This document shows, in pieces, positions 46,301-59,327 of a stretch of 64,000 bases of DNA; position 1 is the stretch's first letter; every line of letters starts with the position of its first letter. Under the pieces are notes generated by a model that saw only the letters and a list, made by a program, of their open reading frames with translations, was not told the DNA's origin and did not search any database. The stretch is from Ananas comosus (Eukaryota > Streptophyta > Magnoliopsida > Poales > Bromeliaceae), in contig NC_033626.1 of NCBI RefSeq assembly GCF_001540865.1, positions 10,819,446 to 10,883,445 on the forward strand, in the 5' to 3' direction. The translations under genes and the position numbers were made by a program.

Positions 46301-49300
46301 CATCATTTTTACCTTACTAATTATTGAATAGATGGACACCAAGTACATTACTTGTGCTTTGTGGAGTATTTTCTTTTTCTGGTGATGTTTCCTCCTTTAA
46401 GCAATCACAAATTCACAATAAGCTTGCTGTCACATAGCAGATTGAAAGTACATGTAGATATCCACACAGCCTTCTCCTGATCTTTGATTTGCAACGTTTA
46501 CAGTTTTGTTTTTACACTTTTGCCCTTTTCAAATAAAAAAGTCATGCTTCAAAAGTACCATCCTGTTGTAAAAGTCATTTGTGATATCATTAAGCAAAGA
46601 TCTTCAGAGTAGCTAGAGCCTGGTTCATAACCCATTTCAAAGTAACCAAAATGACTCTATAAGATCTTTACACAAAATACAGCTGTTATATACATGTCTT
46701 AATGCATATATTCTGATATTGCATCTTTATACTGTTTTACTTAGGTATCTTACTATAGTGTTGTGAGGACTTTTTTTGAACATAACCCTATAAAATTTTT
46801 TAATTGGGTATATGACCCTATGAGAATTTTTTTTGGCAAACTAATCCTTCTTTTGTCATGTAGGAGCCACATTGGAATTTTCTCTTAAAAACGGCGAACG
46901 ATTCACCGCTTTCATAAAGATGGTGAACAATTCACTGCCTTCCTAATTTCACACAAAAGCGGTGAATCATTCACTGTTTTTTGCTTATTTACTGTTTCTT
47001 TCTATATCCCATATAAAATTCTAATCACCACATAAAAATTTCAATAAATTACATATAATCTTAACAACCTGAAATCCATCCGTATAATTCCATATAATCT
47101 TAACAACCTGAAAATCCTAATAATCTATTCATACAATTCTAACTATCAAATAAAAATTCTAATAATCCACGTATAATCCTAACAACCTCTTTTTTTTTTT
47201 TCTATTTTCCATATAATTCACATATGATCTTAATGAATGCGGTAAATAATTTACCGTCTATACAAGGCATAAGAGAATGTGGTGGACGATTCACCACCTT
47301 TAAAAGGTTCATACCTTTTAAAAGGCATGAGAGAATGCGGTGAACGATTCACCATGTTTCAAAAAAAAAATCAAAGAGAGGGTTAGTTTGCCAAAATATA
47401 AATTTAGTAGGATTATTTTGCAAATTACAAAATTTTAAATGGTTATTTTGTAAAAAAATCCTGTTGTGATGTTCGCAAGTGATGAGTTTACTATTCATAA
47501 ACAGAAGCCAACTTATAGCTTATCAATTTCTTAATTTAAGGCTGGTAACCATGATAACTTTCCTGTTCTTTTTAATACGGCCAGTCATTTGGGAGGCTAT
47601 AATTTGGTAGGCTTGGATGCTAATTAAAAAAATGGTATATTGAGCTATCGCAAATATATTGCAATCATTGCAGCTTGTTGCCAGAGTGTCTTACCATTGT
47701 TGTTAACTTTTCCAATTGTCTTAAACCAAGACACCAATAATTTGTGGAAGAGAGCCAATGGCTAGCGAAGACGAGAGAAAGTTGGGTGCTGAGAGATCCG
47801 TGGAGCTAAGTGCAAAAGTAAACCAGGTAAGGTTCTTTAAACTCGTCATCCAATGGTATTGTGCAGTACTCACTCTGTTTTGGTGCCATGCACATGATCC
47901 AGTTTGATATATGTTAACTTTTTTAGACCAATCATCATTGAGAAACTCCAGCTTAATATGGAAAAGCAAATAAAGTTTTAATTCTTCCCTAATGATATTT
48001 TTGATAATTTCAGTTTATTTTGAGGCGGACAAATGCCTTGTTGTCAAATCACCTACCGCCAAAGGTAAGCTCATCTCTTCTTTTTTTTTTTTTGCGATTT
48101 TCTAATTCTTATCTTCAGCAGATTTGCATTAGATTAGATAAGTGTCTTAGAGTAGATAACAATATTGGTAGTATTGTTGATTTGTCCAGGTTCTATGCCA
48201 TTCTCACTTTTTCTTTTGAAGATTCACTCTGAGTGATTATGTATTGTAGATCGTTGAGGTAGTCTGCTGCAAGTTGACTCCTTTGCAACTTGAATTGTAC
48301 AACCACTTAATACATTCCAAAAATGTGAGAATCCATTCCTAGCTGCCGCCTTCCTCAATAACGTGTTGAAGAAATAATAGCACCTTCAACTATTTTATCA
48401 GGCTTGTTTCATCTTATTGCTTTCATTCATTTTAGGTTAAGCGTCTCATATCTGAAGAAACAAAGCAAGCCAAAATTTTAGCATATATTACTGCTCTGAA
48501 GAAGTTATGCAATCATCCAAAGGTAAGTCGCTGACAAATATTATTCCGCTTAAATCTTAATCAACTTTTCATATTTTGCTTGCGTGGAAATTGTAATTTT
48601 AGCTAAACTATCCGAAAGTTGTCAATATACAATTTAGATTTTTACTATTTATGTATCTTTTGAACATATTATACATAGTCCATAACACTCTAATTGTTTC
48701 TAGTTGTACGAGTACTCAAGCTGCAGTAAACAAGGTCTATAATACTGTAGGCTCATGATTGTGGGTAATGGACTGGCGAACAAGCTCTGAGCCACAATTA
48801 ATAAAAGCCTGGTTGTAGTACTGGCCAAAGGGGCTTGATTTACAACGTAAAAAATTTAGCTCCCTTTGACATGCGCACAACAGCAATAAACAAAGCGGCA
48901 CACAGGGTAAGGAGAGGATAAATTCAAATAGCATGGAGACTGAAAATTTGCATTAAGACCTCGAATTCCGAAGCCCTCAAAGACCAACTTGGGCTGCTAT
49001 CTTAGCCTAGAAGGATTGACATGTTACTACAGGGTACGTGAACATAATTGTCATGTCTATTCTTACTTGCAGTATGGTATGATATTGCAGTTATGGTGAG
49101 CAAAAGGTTAGAAGAAGGTGAGCTATAAGAGTTAACATTGTTCAGGCACCTTTTTTAGGGAGTACTGTTGCACTCAGGTTTAATGGGATCCAATCATCTC
49201 ACTGATAGTTTAAGACAAAAATTTTATGACAATATAAAGCTACTAATTCATATGGTGCTGCAAAAGTCCTCGTATTTTCTATTGTAACTTCATAAAGAAG

Positions 49301-52300
49301 TCAGATTACACCTCCAGTATCTTCTTAGCAATTTTTTTCTTCTTTTTAACAATGATTTGTCATTTTAAGTTTAATTATTCTTGGAATTGATTGTTTTGTT
49401 CTTCTATTTAGTTTGCTCTTTCCTGTGCAGTGAAAACAATGACATTTTTCCCCTTGATTATATCATACTTTGCAGCTTATTTATGACAGTATTAAAAGCA
49501 GTAGCTCTGGAACAACTGGATTTGAGGACTGCATGCGCTTTTTTCCTCCAGAATTATTCTCTGGGAGGTAGTCATCATACTCTCACTAGTCTTTAGGATT
49601 AACATTTCTTTTTTTACAATATATCATCTATTTTTCGCAAGATCTGGATCATGGACTGGTGGAGGGGGAATGTGGGTGGAATTATCAGGTAAAATGCATG
49701 TCTTAGCTCGACTACTGGGCCATCTTCGTCAAAGAACCAATGACCGTATTGTCCTTGTATCAAATTACACTCAGGTGAACAGGCAACTATTTTGGTTTCC
49801 GTACTTTTAATAGTTAGATTTGAGTGTGTATCCTTAATTGTTGTCAAACAATGCCTTGCAAAATAAGTGAAACTCAAATTCCATAAAACTTCTTGTTTTT
49901 TCTGGGTGCAAGGTTTAGCATACTACATAATACTACTTCATGATCTTTGTACGCATCTTGAGTGCTTACTGTTCCAGTTAACTAATTGACTCACTTTTTC
50001 TTTCTTCTTCTCAAAATTCTTCAGACGTTAGATCTTTTTGCACAATTATGCCGGGAGAGAAGATACCCATATGTCAGGCTTGACGGAACGACTTCGATTA
50101 GTAAGAGGCAAAAGTTGGTTAACCAATTTAATGATCAATCTAAAGTGGGTATAATCTTATTGGCTTCCCAAAGTAACATTTTATGATATTTTTGTTGGTA
50201 AATGAGAATGAAACACTTTTTGCAGGATGAATTTGCCTTTCTCTTAAGCAGCAAGGCTGGTGGTTGTGGGCTTAATTTGATTGGTGGAAATCGACTAGTC
50301 CTCTTTGATCCTGACTGGAATCCTGCTAATGACAAGCAGGTAATCATCTGCCTTTTGGGCCATCAATCCATTGTAATCCAAAGATAATGATAGTGTTAGA
50401 TTCTTTCTCATCTATCTCTCTTAATGCATGTGAGAAAGGCTGCTGCAAGAGTTTGGAGAGATGGCCAAAAAAAGCGAGTTTATATCTATAGGTTTTTAAG
50501 CACAGGAACTATTGAAGAAAAGGTTTGAAACCCTGGATCCATAAACATTTCAGTAAATCATTATTTTTACCTGTTAATTCAATCAGTAGTCTTTATTGTT
50601 TGTCAAATTTTCATTGACATTTTTGTAGAAAATTATGATATTGAGATTCCTTTGTAGGTGTACAAGCGCCAAATGTCGAAAGAAGGGCTTCAAAAAATTA
50701 TTCAGCAGGAGCACGTGGACAATCAGAAGCAGGTTAGAGAACTTCGAGTATTCACTCTTTTCATTCCTCATCACCTTCAGGTTTCTTACAAATCTTTTTT
50801 ACAGGTAAGTTTTTTCTCAATGGAAGATCTGCGTGATCTTTTCACTTTCCATGAGCATGTCAGGTTGGTATTTTGTATACTTGGCTATCGAACTCTAGGC
50901 ACTGACCCTCCATGTATTACACGGCTTGTTTTGATGTTTCTCAGTATTATCCTGCCATTTGAAAGCTATATAGTTTAGACATAATTTATATATTAATGAT
51001 AAGTGTACGTGATCAACAACTGAATATGTGGCTTACTTTCAGAAGCAATGGTTTAGGATGTCTCGCAGTGATATAGGTGCTGCAGCACTCTGATTTATGT
51101 ATTGCCTCATTAAAGGCATTTTTATCTTGCAGTACCGGGGTGCTCTTTTTGTGTTTCACCTTGCCCGAGCGCCCTGTCAACTTTATTGTATATGTCATTC
51201 TCTGATTTCTATTCTGTGTTGTTGTTTAAAGACAGCAGTTTGGGCCTGGAATTACCCATTCTCATGCGGTATTAACTTAATCGCAGGTCTGAGATACATG
51301 AAAACATGAAGTGCACACGCTGTGAAAGAGAGAATTTGACGGTCACAGATGACATGGATGATCTTTCGGAAATAATTGGTGACAAGGATTCAATCACAGG
51401 AGGGCATCACAATGATGTTGGTGGATTTGCAGAAATTACTGGATGCTTACACAAGTTGAAAAACTCAGAGAAACAGGTAATTTCACACATAATCATATGC
51501 AATAATTCAAATGATGCCCATTCTTTTCGCTTTGCAGCTGTTTTTCTTTTTGACGCACTCCACTAAGCCCTTTTTGTTTCAGGTTGGAACGCCTTCTGAA
51601 GAGGATTTAGTAAGTTGGGGTCATCATTTTGATCCATCATCAGTACCTGATGCTATACTTCAATCTTCAGCTGGTGACGAGGTGTGACAACATCTTAAAT
51701 TTTCATTTTTCATTCAAGTAGTTTTAATTATTGCAATTGCAGTTCTTTTTTTTTTTTTTCTTTCGAAAGGTGTGATTACAGTTATTTCAACTAACTTGGG
51801 AGATCAGAAGTTACTTGATTGTATTATTTCTTCTAATGCTGGCTAACAGATGATCAATAAATAACAGTTTTGACTGGATACGAATCATAATCCTCAATCA
51901 AGATGAGATTCCTTTCATTCAAAAAAAAAAAAAAAATTCAAGATGAGAATGCTCACTTAAAAGTTAAAAGAACAAAATGAACACCTAGTGAAATAATGCT
52001 TAAATAACCACCACTTCAAAGTTCTTAAACACCACAAACAATAAGCATGTTTTTAACCTCTCTGCTATCTCAGGTTACATTTGTTTTTACGAATCAAGTA
52101 GATGGGAAGTTAGTTCCAGTTGAATCAGGACGAGGATTAACAGGTCAGCAGTCGAATCACCAGGAGGACTGCATGCAAAAGGATGAGACTGCAATTATTG
52201 TTCCTCAGCAAAGCAGGCTACTACCTTCATCGCCCAGTAAATTTTCAAATAGTACAAATCCTCAGTTACAAAGTTCAACCCTTAACGAGCCTACCGCATC

Positions 52301-52421
52301 TATAAGAACATCATTGAATAGTGTGCGTTCCTTGAGGAGACCCAATGCCGCTTGGGGCGATCAATTTTCGCTTAAAAGGATTCATGTTGCTACGGATATA
52401 TCCGATGATGATTTTCTGTAG
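43330..52421 (+). CDS. RAD54: RAD54, SWI2/SNF2 DNA repair and recombination ATPase
   Basis: Twenty-one exons: 43330-43601, 44344-44721, 45119-45205, 45340-45580, 45674-45799, 46050-46106, 46205-46291, 47731-47826, 48014-48064, 48250-48324, 48436-48522, 49476-49567, 49642-49774, 50025-50144, 50226-50339, 50439-50522, 50658-50732, 50805-50863, 51287-51476, 51583-51681 and 52074-52421 (TAG). All phases agree and give 956 residues. An acidic N-terminus is followed by the family's [14 protein letters not shown] and [10 protein letters not shown]. The helicase core has ADDMGLGKT (motif I, split across exons 3/4), DEAH near residue 354, [38 protein letters not shown] and [16 protein letters not shown] (motif VI). 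RAD54 remodels chromatin and stimulates RAD51 strand exchange in the nucleus. Exon 18 begins GTAAGT, so its acceptor is the least certain. Intron 7 carries a 695-bp MITE. Confidence 0.95.
46767..47461. mobile_element. Long-TIR MITE in RAD54 intron 7
   Basis: The inverted ends of roughly 85 bp start GGACTTTTTTTG on the left and GGATTTTTTTAC on the right and run to TTTTGGCAAACTAA on both arms. TGTTGTGA is repeated outside (46759-46766 and 47462-47469). Inside are six diverged palindromes of the GGTGAACGATTCACC type, near 46892, 46921, 46967, 47238, 47279 and 47337. No protein is encoded. Mutator-like or hAT-like; unresolved. Confidence 0.7.
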
Positions 52422-53029
52422 TAATGTTTCTTTTACTGGAGGAAATACAAAGGTAAGGGATGGTAAAATGGTCAGACAAGTGTTCCTTGCAAACAGCTGG
52501 AGACCGGAGTCAATTTATATCTGCAAGACACAATTTACTGCTCGGATGCTGCTTCAGGAACAAAAGTGTTGGGATCTGCAAGTCCTATGAATGACTACAT
52601 CTCTGGGGGATTAAAGTGTGTAGCATGATCTGCATACTGAATTACAAATGGTGTTATACTCTCCCTGCTGCTTTTTTTTTTTGTTGTTGTGTTATCATAG
52701 GTTTTCAATTAACTAGCTCGAATAGACCTCGTGATCGTGATGCTTAAGAAGATATATAAGAGTACCACGATGAATGTACAACAAATGCATCTCGCTTCGG
52801 TGGGACTAATTACAACTGAAAAGAGGAAGCCACATGGGGCATATCTACTCAGTAAGCTAACTATTGGTTCGGAAACAAAGGGGAAATAAGCCCTTGTTCC
52901 CTCTTTGTTCCCAAACGGTATATTTGGTTTCCGAGAACAGTAATTTTCGGATTTTTAGAATAAGCTGGTATAAGACTGGAATTACTGTTTCATCCGTTTA
53001 CTGGAACAAACTTGTTTTTTGATGAGAAT

Positions 53030-53700
53030 AAGATTAATTAAAATCTAAAATTAATTTTAATGGCAGTAAATTATTAATTAATCTAATTAATATATTTAAA
53101 TCATTATTTATTACTTTAATAATTAAATAAATAAATAATTAATTAATTATAATTAATTATTAATAATTAAATAATAATTATTATTAATTTATTATTTATA
53201 ATTAATTATTAATAATTAATAATATTTATTAATTTTTTATTAATAATTATTAATCTTAATGATAATCGATATTATTATTAATATATTATTTATAATTAAT
53301 AATTAATAATTAATATTATTATTTATTAATAATTAATTAATAATTATTATTCTTAATAATTAGATAATCGATGTTATTATTAATTTATTATTTATAATTA
53401 ATTATTAATAATTATTATTATTATTTATTAATAAATATTAATATTAATTATTATTAATAATTAGATAATCAATATTATTAATAATTTATTATTTATAATT
53501 AATTAATAAGAATAATTAATAATTATTATTATTTATTAATAATTAATAATAATAATAATTATTATTAATTAGATAATCGTTATTAATAATTTATTATTTA
53601 TAATTAATTATTATTATTAATTATTATTTATAATTAATTATTAATAATTAATTTTTTATTTATTTTTAAGTAATATTTTTATGTTAATTAATTACATAAT
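53030..53700. repeat. Almost pure A/T low-complexity tract
   Basis: About 670 bases built from TAAT/AATTA words with only a handful of G or C (for example in GATAATCGAT-type words that recur several times). The recurrence of TAGATAATCGAT-like segments suggests internal duplication of a roughly 100-bp AT unit. Confidence 0.85.
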
Positions 53701-54219
53701 ATAATTTTAATTTTAAATTATAACTCTTATTCCTCTTATTCCAATTTAACCATCCAAATACTATTTATCTTATTTTTAGAAACAATCTAATTTTTATCCA
53801 AACGCAAAATTGGTCTAATTCCTGCTTATACCTGAACTTGTAACTATCCATAGAACGGGCAGTTCTTACTTATATCCGAACCAAACGCAGCCTAAGTTTT
53901 CAGAACCACTGGGCGCCGATAGATCCGTGTCTACAGTTACATACTAGTCATTCATACATCTGAAAATTGTTCACCTTTTTAATTCTTTTTCACTTTTTGA
54001 TAGCAAACAAAAGAATCCTTACAGTTACAGAGCTTGTTAGCATACTGTTTGTTCATTTGCATTTCCGGCCATATGAACTGTCAGCTCTGTCTTATAGCTA
54101 ACCTACGCATGAAGATTCTAGCTAAATCAAAGTTCTCCCAGCAAAATGAAGCAATTGAAACGAAGCTTCAAGAAATCAACTGGAGTAAAGGATGACCATT
54201 TTTTTTTCTTTTTTTTTTT

Positions 54220-54271
<52 letters not shown>
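54220..54271 (+). repeat. (AG)n microsatellite
   Basis: About 26 AG units. Confidence 0.95.
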
Positions 54272-54276
<5 letters not shown>

Positions 54277-54878
54277 GAGAGCATGGCCAAAGGTAACCTA
54301 ACTTTCAAAGTGCCGAGCGATTTTCCCAAAGCTCTTCCTGTTGTTTTCTACTGTATGTCTGTTTCGTCGCAATGTTTCTGCATATTTACAGTGCTTGATT
54401 TTTCATGCTGGCATGGATCCTAGTATCCAGTTCGCTGCTCAACGAAAAACAACAAAAAAAGGTCAAGTAAATGAACACCACATTGTTGATGATAAACCTG
54501 AAGGACCAATATATTCAAAGGCAAAAAATGCGTGTACCCCCTATAGTGTAAGCAGATGGGAAAGATGATATGATCATTCTACATGGTTTCAAATTGGTTC
54601 TTTCAATAAGAACCTTCAATTTATTTATTTGTTTTTTTGAACATGTCCGTAGGTTTTCTCGTATACAAGCGGTCACAATAAAAAAGGCGGATTGAATACA
54701 AGGCCTATTGCTTGAGGAAGATATTGCTTAACGGTCAATTCCATATTTGGTTATTGTGCAATGCTATCTCTACATTTATAATATAGGTGTTAGTGAACGC
54801 CCTAAGTTTTCTATGATTAGAATTTATTTACCAGTTTTATCTTCTTTTTTTTTTTTAACTAAAACTCTACAAGTAATT

Positions 54879-55036
54879 TTTTTTTTTTGAGAAAAATAGG
54901 TAGCATGCTACTCGCTTCGTTTATTTTATTTAGAAATAAACTTAGCTGGAAATGTGAATCAACTAAGATTCGAACTTGGGATCTCGGATACCAACCACCA
55001 AGCCCTTTACCACTTGCTCTAAGGATAGTCGGTAAT
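54879..55036 (-). mobile_element. tRNA-like SINE, copy S7
   Basis: Poly(T) and the GGTAGCATGCTAC tail on the left, head on the right. TCTACAAGTAATT is repeated at 54866-54878 and 55037-55049, a perfect 13-bp target-site duplication. The tail palindrome is intact. Confidence 0.9.
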
Positions 55037-55765
55037 TCTACAAGTAATTATTTTCAATGTTTTAATACTGGCGTAAGATGTACACTCTTACAGCATTTTT
55101 TTTTTTTTTTTTTTTTGATCTCAGCCTGTTTACATGGTAATTACCCATTTACTGAGGTTAGGCTTTTTCTGTTTTTGGCCTCTTTGGCTTTCCCATTTCC
55201 ACAAAAAAGACAAGCAGAGCACTGCTACCCATCTAAAAAGGCCCAATCAGCATTAAAGCCACAAAAGTGGCGTATCTGAACCCAGAAGCATGGCATCATT
55301 GATTACCCAGCCAGCAACCAGCATCTGTACTACCCAAAGAAATAAAAAACAAAAGACTAGCTTGACAGCTACAGTCCACCCTGGTGGAAGACTACAAATT
55401 AATTACTCTTCCTCAATGCACAGAGATAGAAAAAAGAGATAGAGAAAGAGAGTTAATACCACTCAACCAACTTATCTCACAATACTCCCCCCCCGAAAAA
55501 AAAAAAACTAAACTAAACTAAACTAAACTAAACTAAAGTACTAAACTAAGCCATCTCAAACACAACACACAGCGTTTGTCCAATTAATGGGCATTTGAAT
55601 TACCAAGAAACAAAAAAAAAAAAGAAGAGTTGCCTTTTTGAGTTCAGATTCCTACAAACCTATCCTCTTCCGCTAACTTACAACAATTACATCATCATCA
55701 AGCTTTCAGAAAAAGGGAGAAAAAGAAAAAGAAAAGCATCACCATCATCATCATCTTCTTCAAGT
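55037..55765. other. 3' flank of the DUF1645-like gene
   Basis: Probable 3' untranslated and intergenic sequence. It contains an AACTA pentanucleotide microsatellite (about 55508-55540) and poly(A) runs. No other gene is seen. Confidence 0.4.
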
Positions 55766-56804
55766 TTAGATGAGGAAAAGTAAAGAGAAACGTATTGCTA
55801 CTACCCTCTCAGCTTCCTTTGCTAGTTCAGTACCATGCGTTTCACCAACATCACCAATCTTTCCGGTACTTAGCTCCTGTGGAACTGTAATGCACAAAAA
55901 GTAAAGCACACGAACCAGCCATATATACAAAAAGCCGCATGATTATGTATAAAATTTTATATATATATATATATATTTTAAAATTTTAAAATTTTAAAAT
56001 AATTTTAATATTTTTTTAAACATATATACAAAAGTATAGTGACAACCGTCCTATACTAAGACCTAGTTAGGTAACGCGTTGTCAAAAATACCTGATCAAA
56101 AAAAAAAAAAATCTAAAGGCAGTTTTAACTTAGTGAATATTTTTAGACCTTTGAAAGTATGAATATAAAATTTGCACGTCATTGAAAATATATTACCAAC
56201 AACTGGCTAGGTCGCGGAATTTGGATCTCATTTAAGCTTCTTCTTTTTTTTTTTTCAACTTCTGATATACAAATAAAAGTGGCGCTCTTCAGTCACCCCC
56301 GCTAAGTAATTATATTTCGTTACTCCAGCGAGAGGAAAGAAAATAATAATAATAATAACAGTAGCAAAAATGTATACCGACCTGCGGTGACTCCGCCGCG
56401 GCCTCCGCCCCCGACGTTCCTCCTGCGCCGGCGTTCTTCTTGGCGGAGGAGCAATGCGGCTTGCGGAGGCCGAGGAGCTCCTTCCAGCGGGCCGAGCCCT
56501 TGACGGGCCGCTCGCCGTCGTCGTGGGCCCGCAGCTCGTCGCGCAGGGTGGTGACCCTGCTGCCGGCGGCGTGGTGGGGGTGGGCCCCGGCGGGGGTGTC
56601 CTTGAAGGGGAGGATGCGGCCCTTGAAGAAGAGCTGGTCCGCCGCCATCATGGGCCGGCTGCCCACCCCCGCGAATTCGAAGTCGGCGGCCGCGGCCGGC
56701 GGCGGCCGAGGAGGAGGCTGGTCGAGGGCGAAGTCCGTCGAGAAGGAGATGCGCCCAGGCGCGAAGGGAGGAGGCGGCGGCCGCTGATTCATCACATGCA
56801 GCAC
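55766..56804 (-). CDS. Uncharacterised plant protein, DUF1645/MAKR-like
   Basis: Two exons on the minus strand: 56804-56382 (or from the in-frame methionine at 56792) and 55876-55766 with TAA. The donor is CCGCAG|GTCGGT and the acceptor CCACAG|GAGCTA, both phase 0. From the second methionine the product has 173 residues. It is Pro/Ala-rich at first (MNQRPPPPPFAPGRISFSTD), then has FEFAGVG, AADQLFFKGRILPFKD, VTTLRDEL and a basic ARWKELLGLRKP. That order (acidic-aromatic patch, an ADxLFxxGxIxP box, basic RWxxLLxLR) is like DUF1645 and membrane-associated kinase regulator proteins, which are largely unstudied. I infer a plant-specific cytosolic or membrane-peripheral protein. Exon 1 is very GC-rich. 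Exon 2 is a weaker call because the tail has no family match I recognise. Confidence 0.6.
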
Positions 56805-57054
56805 TCCACCTACGTATCCTCCTCACTCATCTATATATCCCCCTCTCTCTCTCCCTAGCTCTCCCTCTCTCTCTTCTTTTTATCTTCTTCACATTAATTT
56901 ATTAATGTTAATTATATATTATTACAACAAGAACTAGCTAGTATCGACTCCGGAGAATACTTTTGAGTACAAACAAGAGAAAAGGCCGGTGAAGTTTTGA
57001 TATGTGTGAGAGGGAGAAAGATGCGAGTTTAGCATTACATCAAGGTTCTATGGG

Positions 57055-57057
<3 letters not shown>

Positions 57058-57092
<35 letters not shown>
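57058..57092 (+). repeat. (TA)n microsatellite
   Basis: About 17 TA units next to class A MITE A11. Confidence 0.9.
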
Positions 57093-57096
<4 letters not shown>

Positions 57097-57412
57097 CTAG
57101 TCTGGTATGCTACCAATAGCATCAAGGTGTCGGTGCTATTAAGTTAATTTAGAACTAGTCTGGTATGCTACCAATAGCATCAAGGTGGCGGTGCTATTAA
57201 GTTAATTTTCGGCCTCTGGTATGCTACCAATAGCATCAAGGTATCGGTGCTATTAAGTTTTCGGCCCTCAGATGAAGGAATGTACGGTTAGGATGATGTG
57301 AACATTCTAAGGTTGAGTAAGTTGTTGGTTGAATAATATAATCTAACGGATGAAAATAGTCAAAAGGTTAAATTTAACGATGGAAAACTCGGTAGCACCA
57401 AGCGCATCGATA
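57093..57412 (+). mobile_element. TA-associated palindromic MITE, class A (copy A11) with triplicated left end
   Basis: The left end, CTGGTATGCTACCAATAGCA with its hairpin arm TCGGTGCTATTAAGTT, occurs three times in a row (from about 57103, 57161 and 57217) before the single class A core. The right end is lost at the N at 57413. Confidence 0.8.
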
Positions 57413-57413
57413 N

Positions 57414-57649
57414 TATGAGTATTGGCTCCCTTATACTCATAAGTTTTCGGCTCTTAGATAATTTATTCCATGATCATTTCCATCCGTTAGATTATACTAT
57501 TCAACCAACTACCCACTCAAACCTAGGGGACCACTATTATTCTAAGTGGGGACCGCCATCATCCTAACCACACATCCCATCAATCAACGGTTAAAAATTT
57601 ATGAGTATAAGGGGTTCTATACTCATAAAAGTATAGTATCCCCAGCCTA
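57414..57649 (-). mobile_element. TA-associated palindromic MITE, class A (copy A12)
   Basis: The class A core is reversed (GTTAGATTATACTATTCAAC). Its hairpin module is TATGAGTAT..CCTTATACTCATA, as in class B copies B6 and B10. The left end is cut at the N. Confidence 0.75.
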
Positions 57650-57666
57650 TATATATATATATATAT

Positions 57667-58217
57667 GAGTGAGGCTGGTATTTTTTTGGAAGTGTGTACG
57701 GAGTCCTCCGTACTTTCAAGTCATTTTCGATATTAAGACTTTTGAATCAACGATTGGTTCGGTTTGACTTGATCTAGAGTATTTGAATTGTTTAGAAAAT
57801 AAATTTTGTGATTTTTCGATATCATTTGTCTAGTAATTAAATGGACTCAAAATCAATAATTTTAATGACCGTGGTGAGCTGTTTGTAAGTTTAATGATGT
57901 AGAAATATTCAAATCACGTGAAATTTTAATAGAAAATTTTTTGTACTATATAAAACAAGATTAATATTTTTGATTTAAAATTTTAATGTTATATCATCAC
58001 ATTTTGTAAGATTTTTATTTTCAGCCGTTGATTTTGAGCCTCTTCGATCACTAGGCAAATGATATGTACCGAAAAATTAAAAATTTATTTTCTAGGTATT
58101 TCAAATACTCTAGATCAAATCTAACGGAGCCGATCATCGATTCAAAAGTCCCAACATCGAAAACGACTTAGAAGCACGGAGGGCTCCATACTTTCAGAAG
58201 CATACCAGCCTCACTCC
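57667..58217. mobile_element. TA-associated palindromic MITE, class B (copy B8, well preserved)
   Basis: The ends are GTGAGGCTGGTAT on both arms. The subterminal hairpin is of the GTACGGAGTCCTCCGTAC type. The terminal inverted repeats run about 190 bp to GATATCATTTGTCTAGT and its inverse; the centre of about 170 bp is unpaired. This is a useful reference copy for class B. Confidence 0.85.
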
Positions 58218-59327
58218 GGTTATATAGAGTAAAGAAGAGTAGCTTGGTTATGTATGGATCAGAATGAAATGCTACATTAATTCATGGCTAAATTTGAAAT
58301 TAGAATATTTATTATTAAATTTTTTATTGCTTGGCTGGTAGGTTAGAATACAATTAATAGTAAAAAAATAATAATAATGTTTGCTTTAAAGTTTTTATTT
58401 TTTGGATGTTTTTAGGACTTACTGTTGGATGGTCGGACTAATATACATCTAAATCATAGAAAGTTGATAGTAAATATTATTTCTTTACTATCAATATTAT
58501 ATATTATCGAAGTCAACTATGTTAACATATTGGTATATATAATGTCAATATTTATAATTTGCAGTCCACGTTGTCCGAATTTATTTTTAGTAAAAGATTC
58601 ACTAACAAACTATATCTTCAAAACTCTCTTTTTATCATGCATTGATTTTATTATTATTGTGATTTATCTAAAATCAAGATTAGATCATTTAAAAGATTCC
58701 ATTTGAGTGAAATGTACACAACGAGAATAAAATCTTTACAAAATAATTTGTTAAACGCCCCTTAATCGCCGAGTTATACTCATGTGGGAATAGAAAATTG
58801 ATAAGGTTACCATTCAAAATGGGATGTAACTTTCCTACCTCCATCCCAGAATATTAACAATTTTTTTTTGGATTTTGGAATTAAATATAAAAAACAGTAA
58901 GACTAATGTGAAAGAAATTTTCCTTACATTATAAAGTTAAGATTATAATTCTTTTTTCATCGTAAACCGACCATCTCTCCTACTAATATGTGTTTGTTAA
59001 CATTTTAAGAGATAAGTAACAAATTACTGACTTCATTCTTTTTTTTAAAAAAAATAAACTCAGTTACAAATTGAATTTGAAATTTTTAATATTAATTATT
59101 AAATTTTAAATTTTATGATTATGTCAACACATTAATAATAATATATAAAATAAAAGTAGCACTCTGGATGACACGGAGCATTTCCCAATGCATGACATGG
59201 AGTGGTTGGATTTGGATTTGGGGATCTAGGGTAGCATCTAGGTCGGTTGTACGTAGCTACTACCTGCGGATACGTATTTACTATCTGTTTGGAGTAAAAA
59301 CGTGGAAAGGGACTCCAAATTGACTAT
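58218..59327. other. AT-rich intergenic sequence, nothing seen
   Basis: A 93-codon plus-strand frame (58425-58706) is Ile/Leu-rich, AT-driven and without a motif. I do not call it a gene. Confidence 0.45.

Larger units (their letters stand above)
52422..54878. other. RAD54 3' flank and intergenic sequence with AT tract
   Basis: The first few hundred bases should be the RAD54 3' untranslated region. From about 52862 to 53893 there may be one DNA element: ATTGGTTCGGA on the left faces an inverted TTTGGTTCGGA on the right, around the AT tract listed separately. No gene is seen to 54878. Confidence 0.4.

Noticed and set aside
56440..56858. Plus-strand frames opposite the DUF1645-like exon
   Set aside because: GC-rich antisense shadows. 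The minus strand carries the box order, splice sites and continuation exon.
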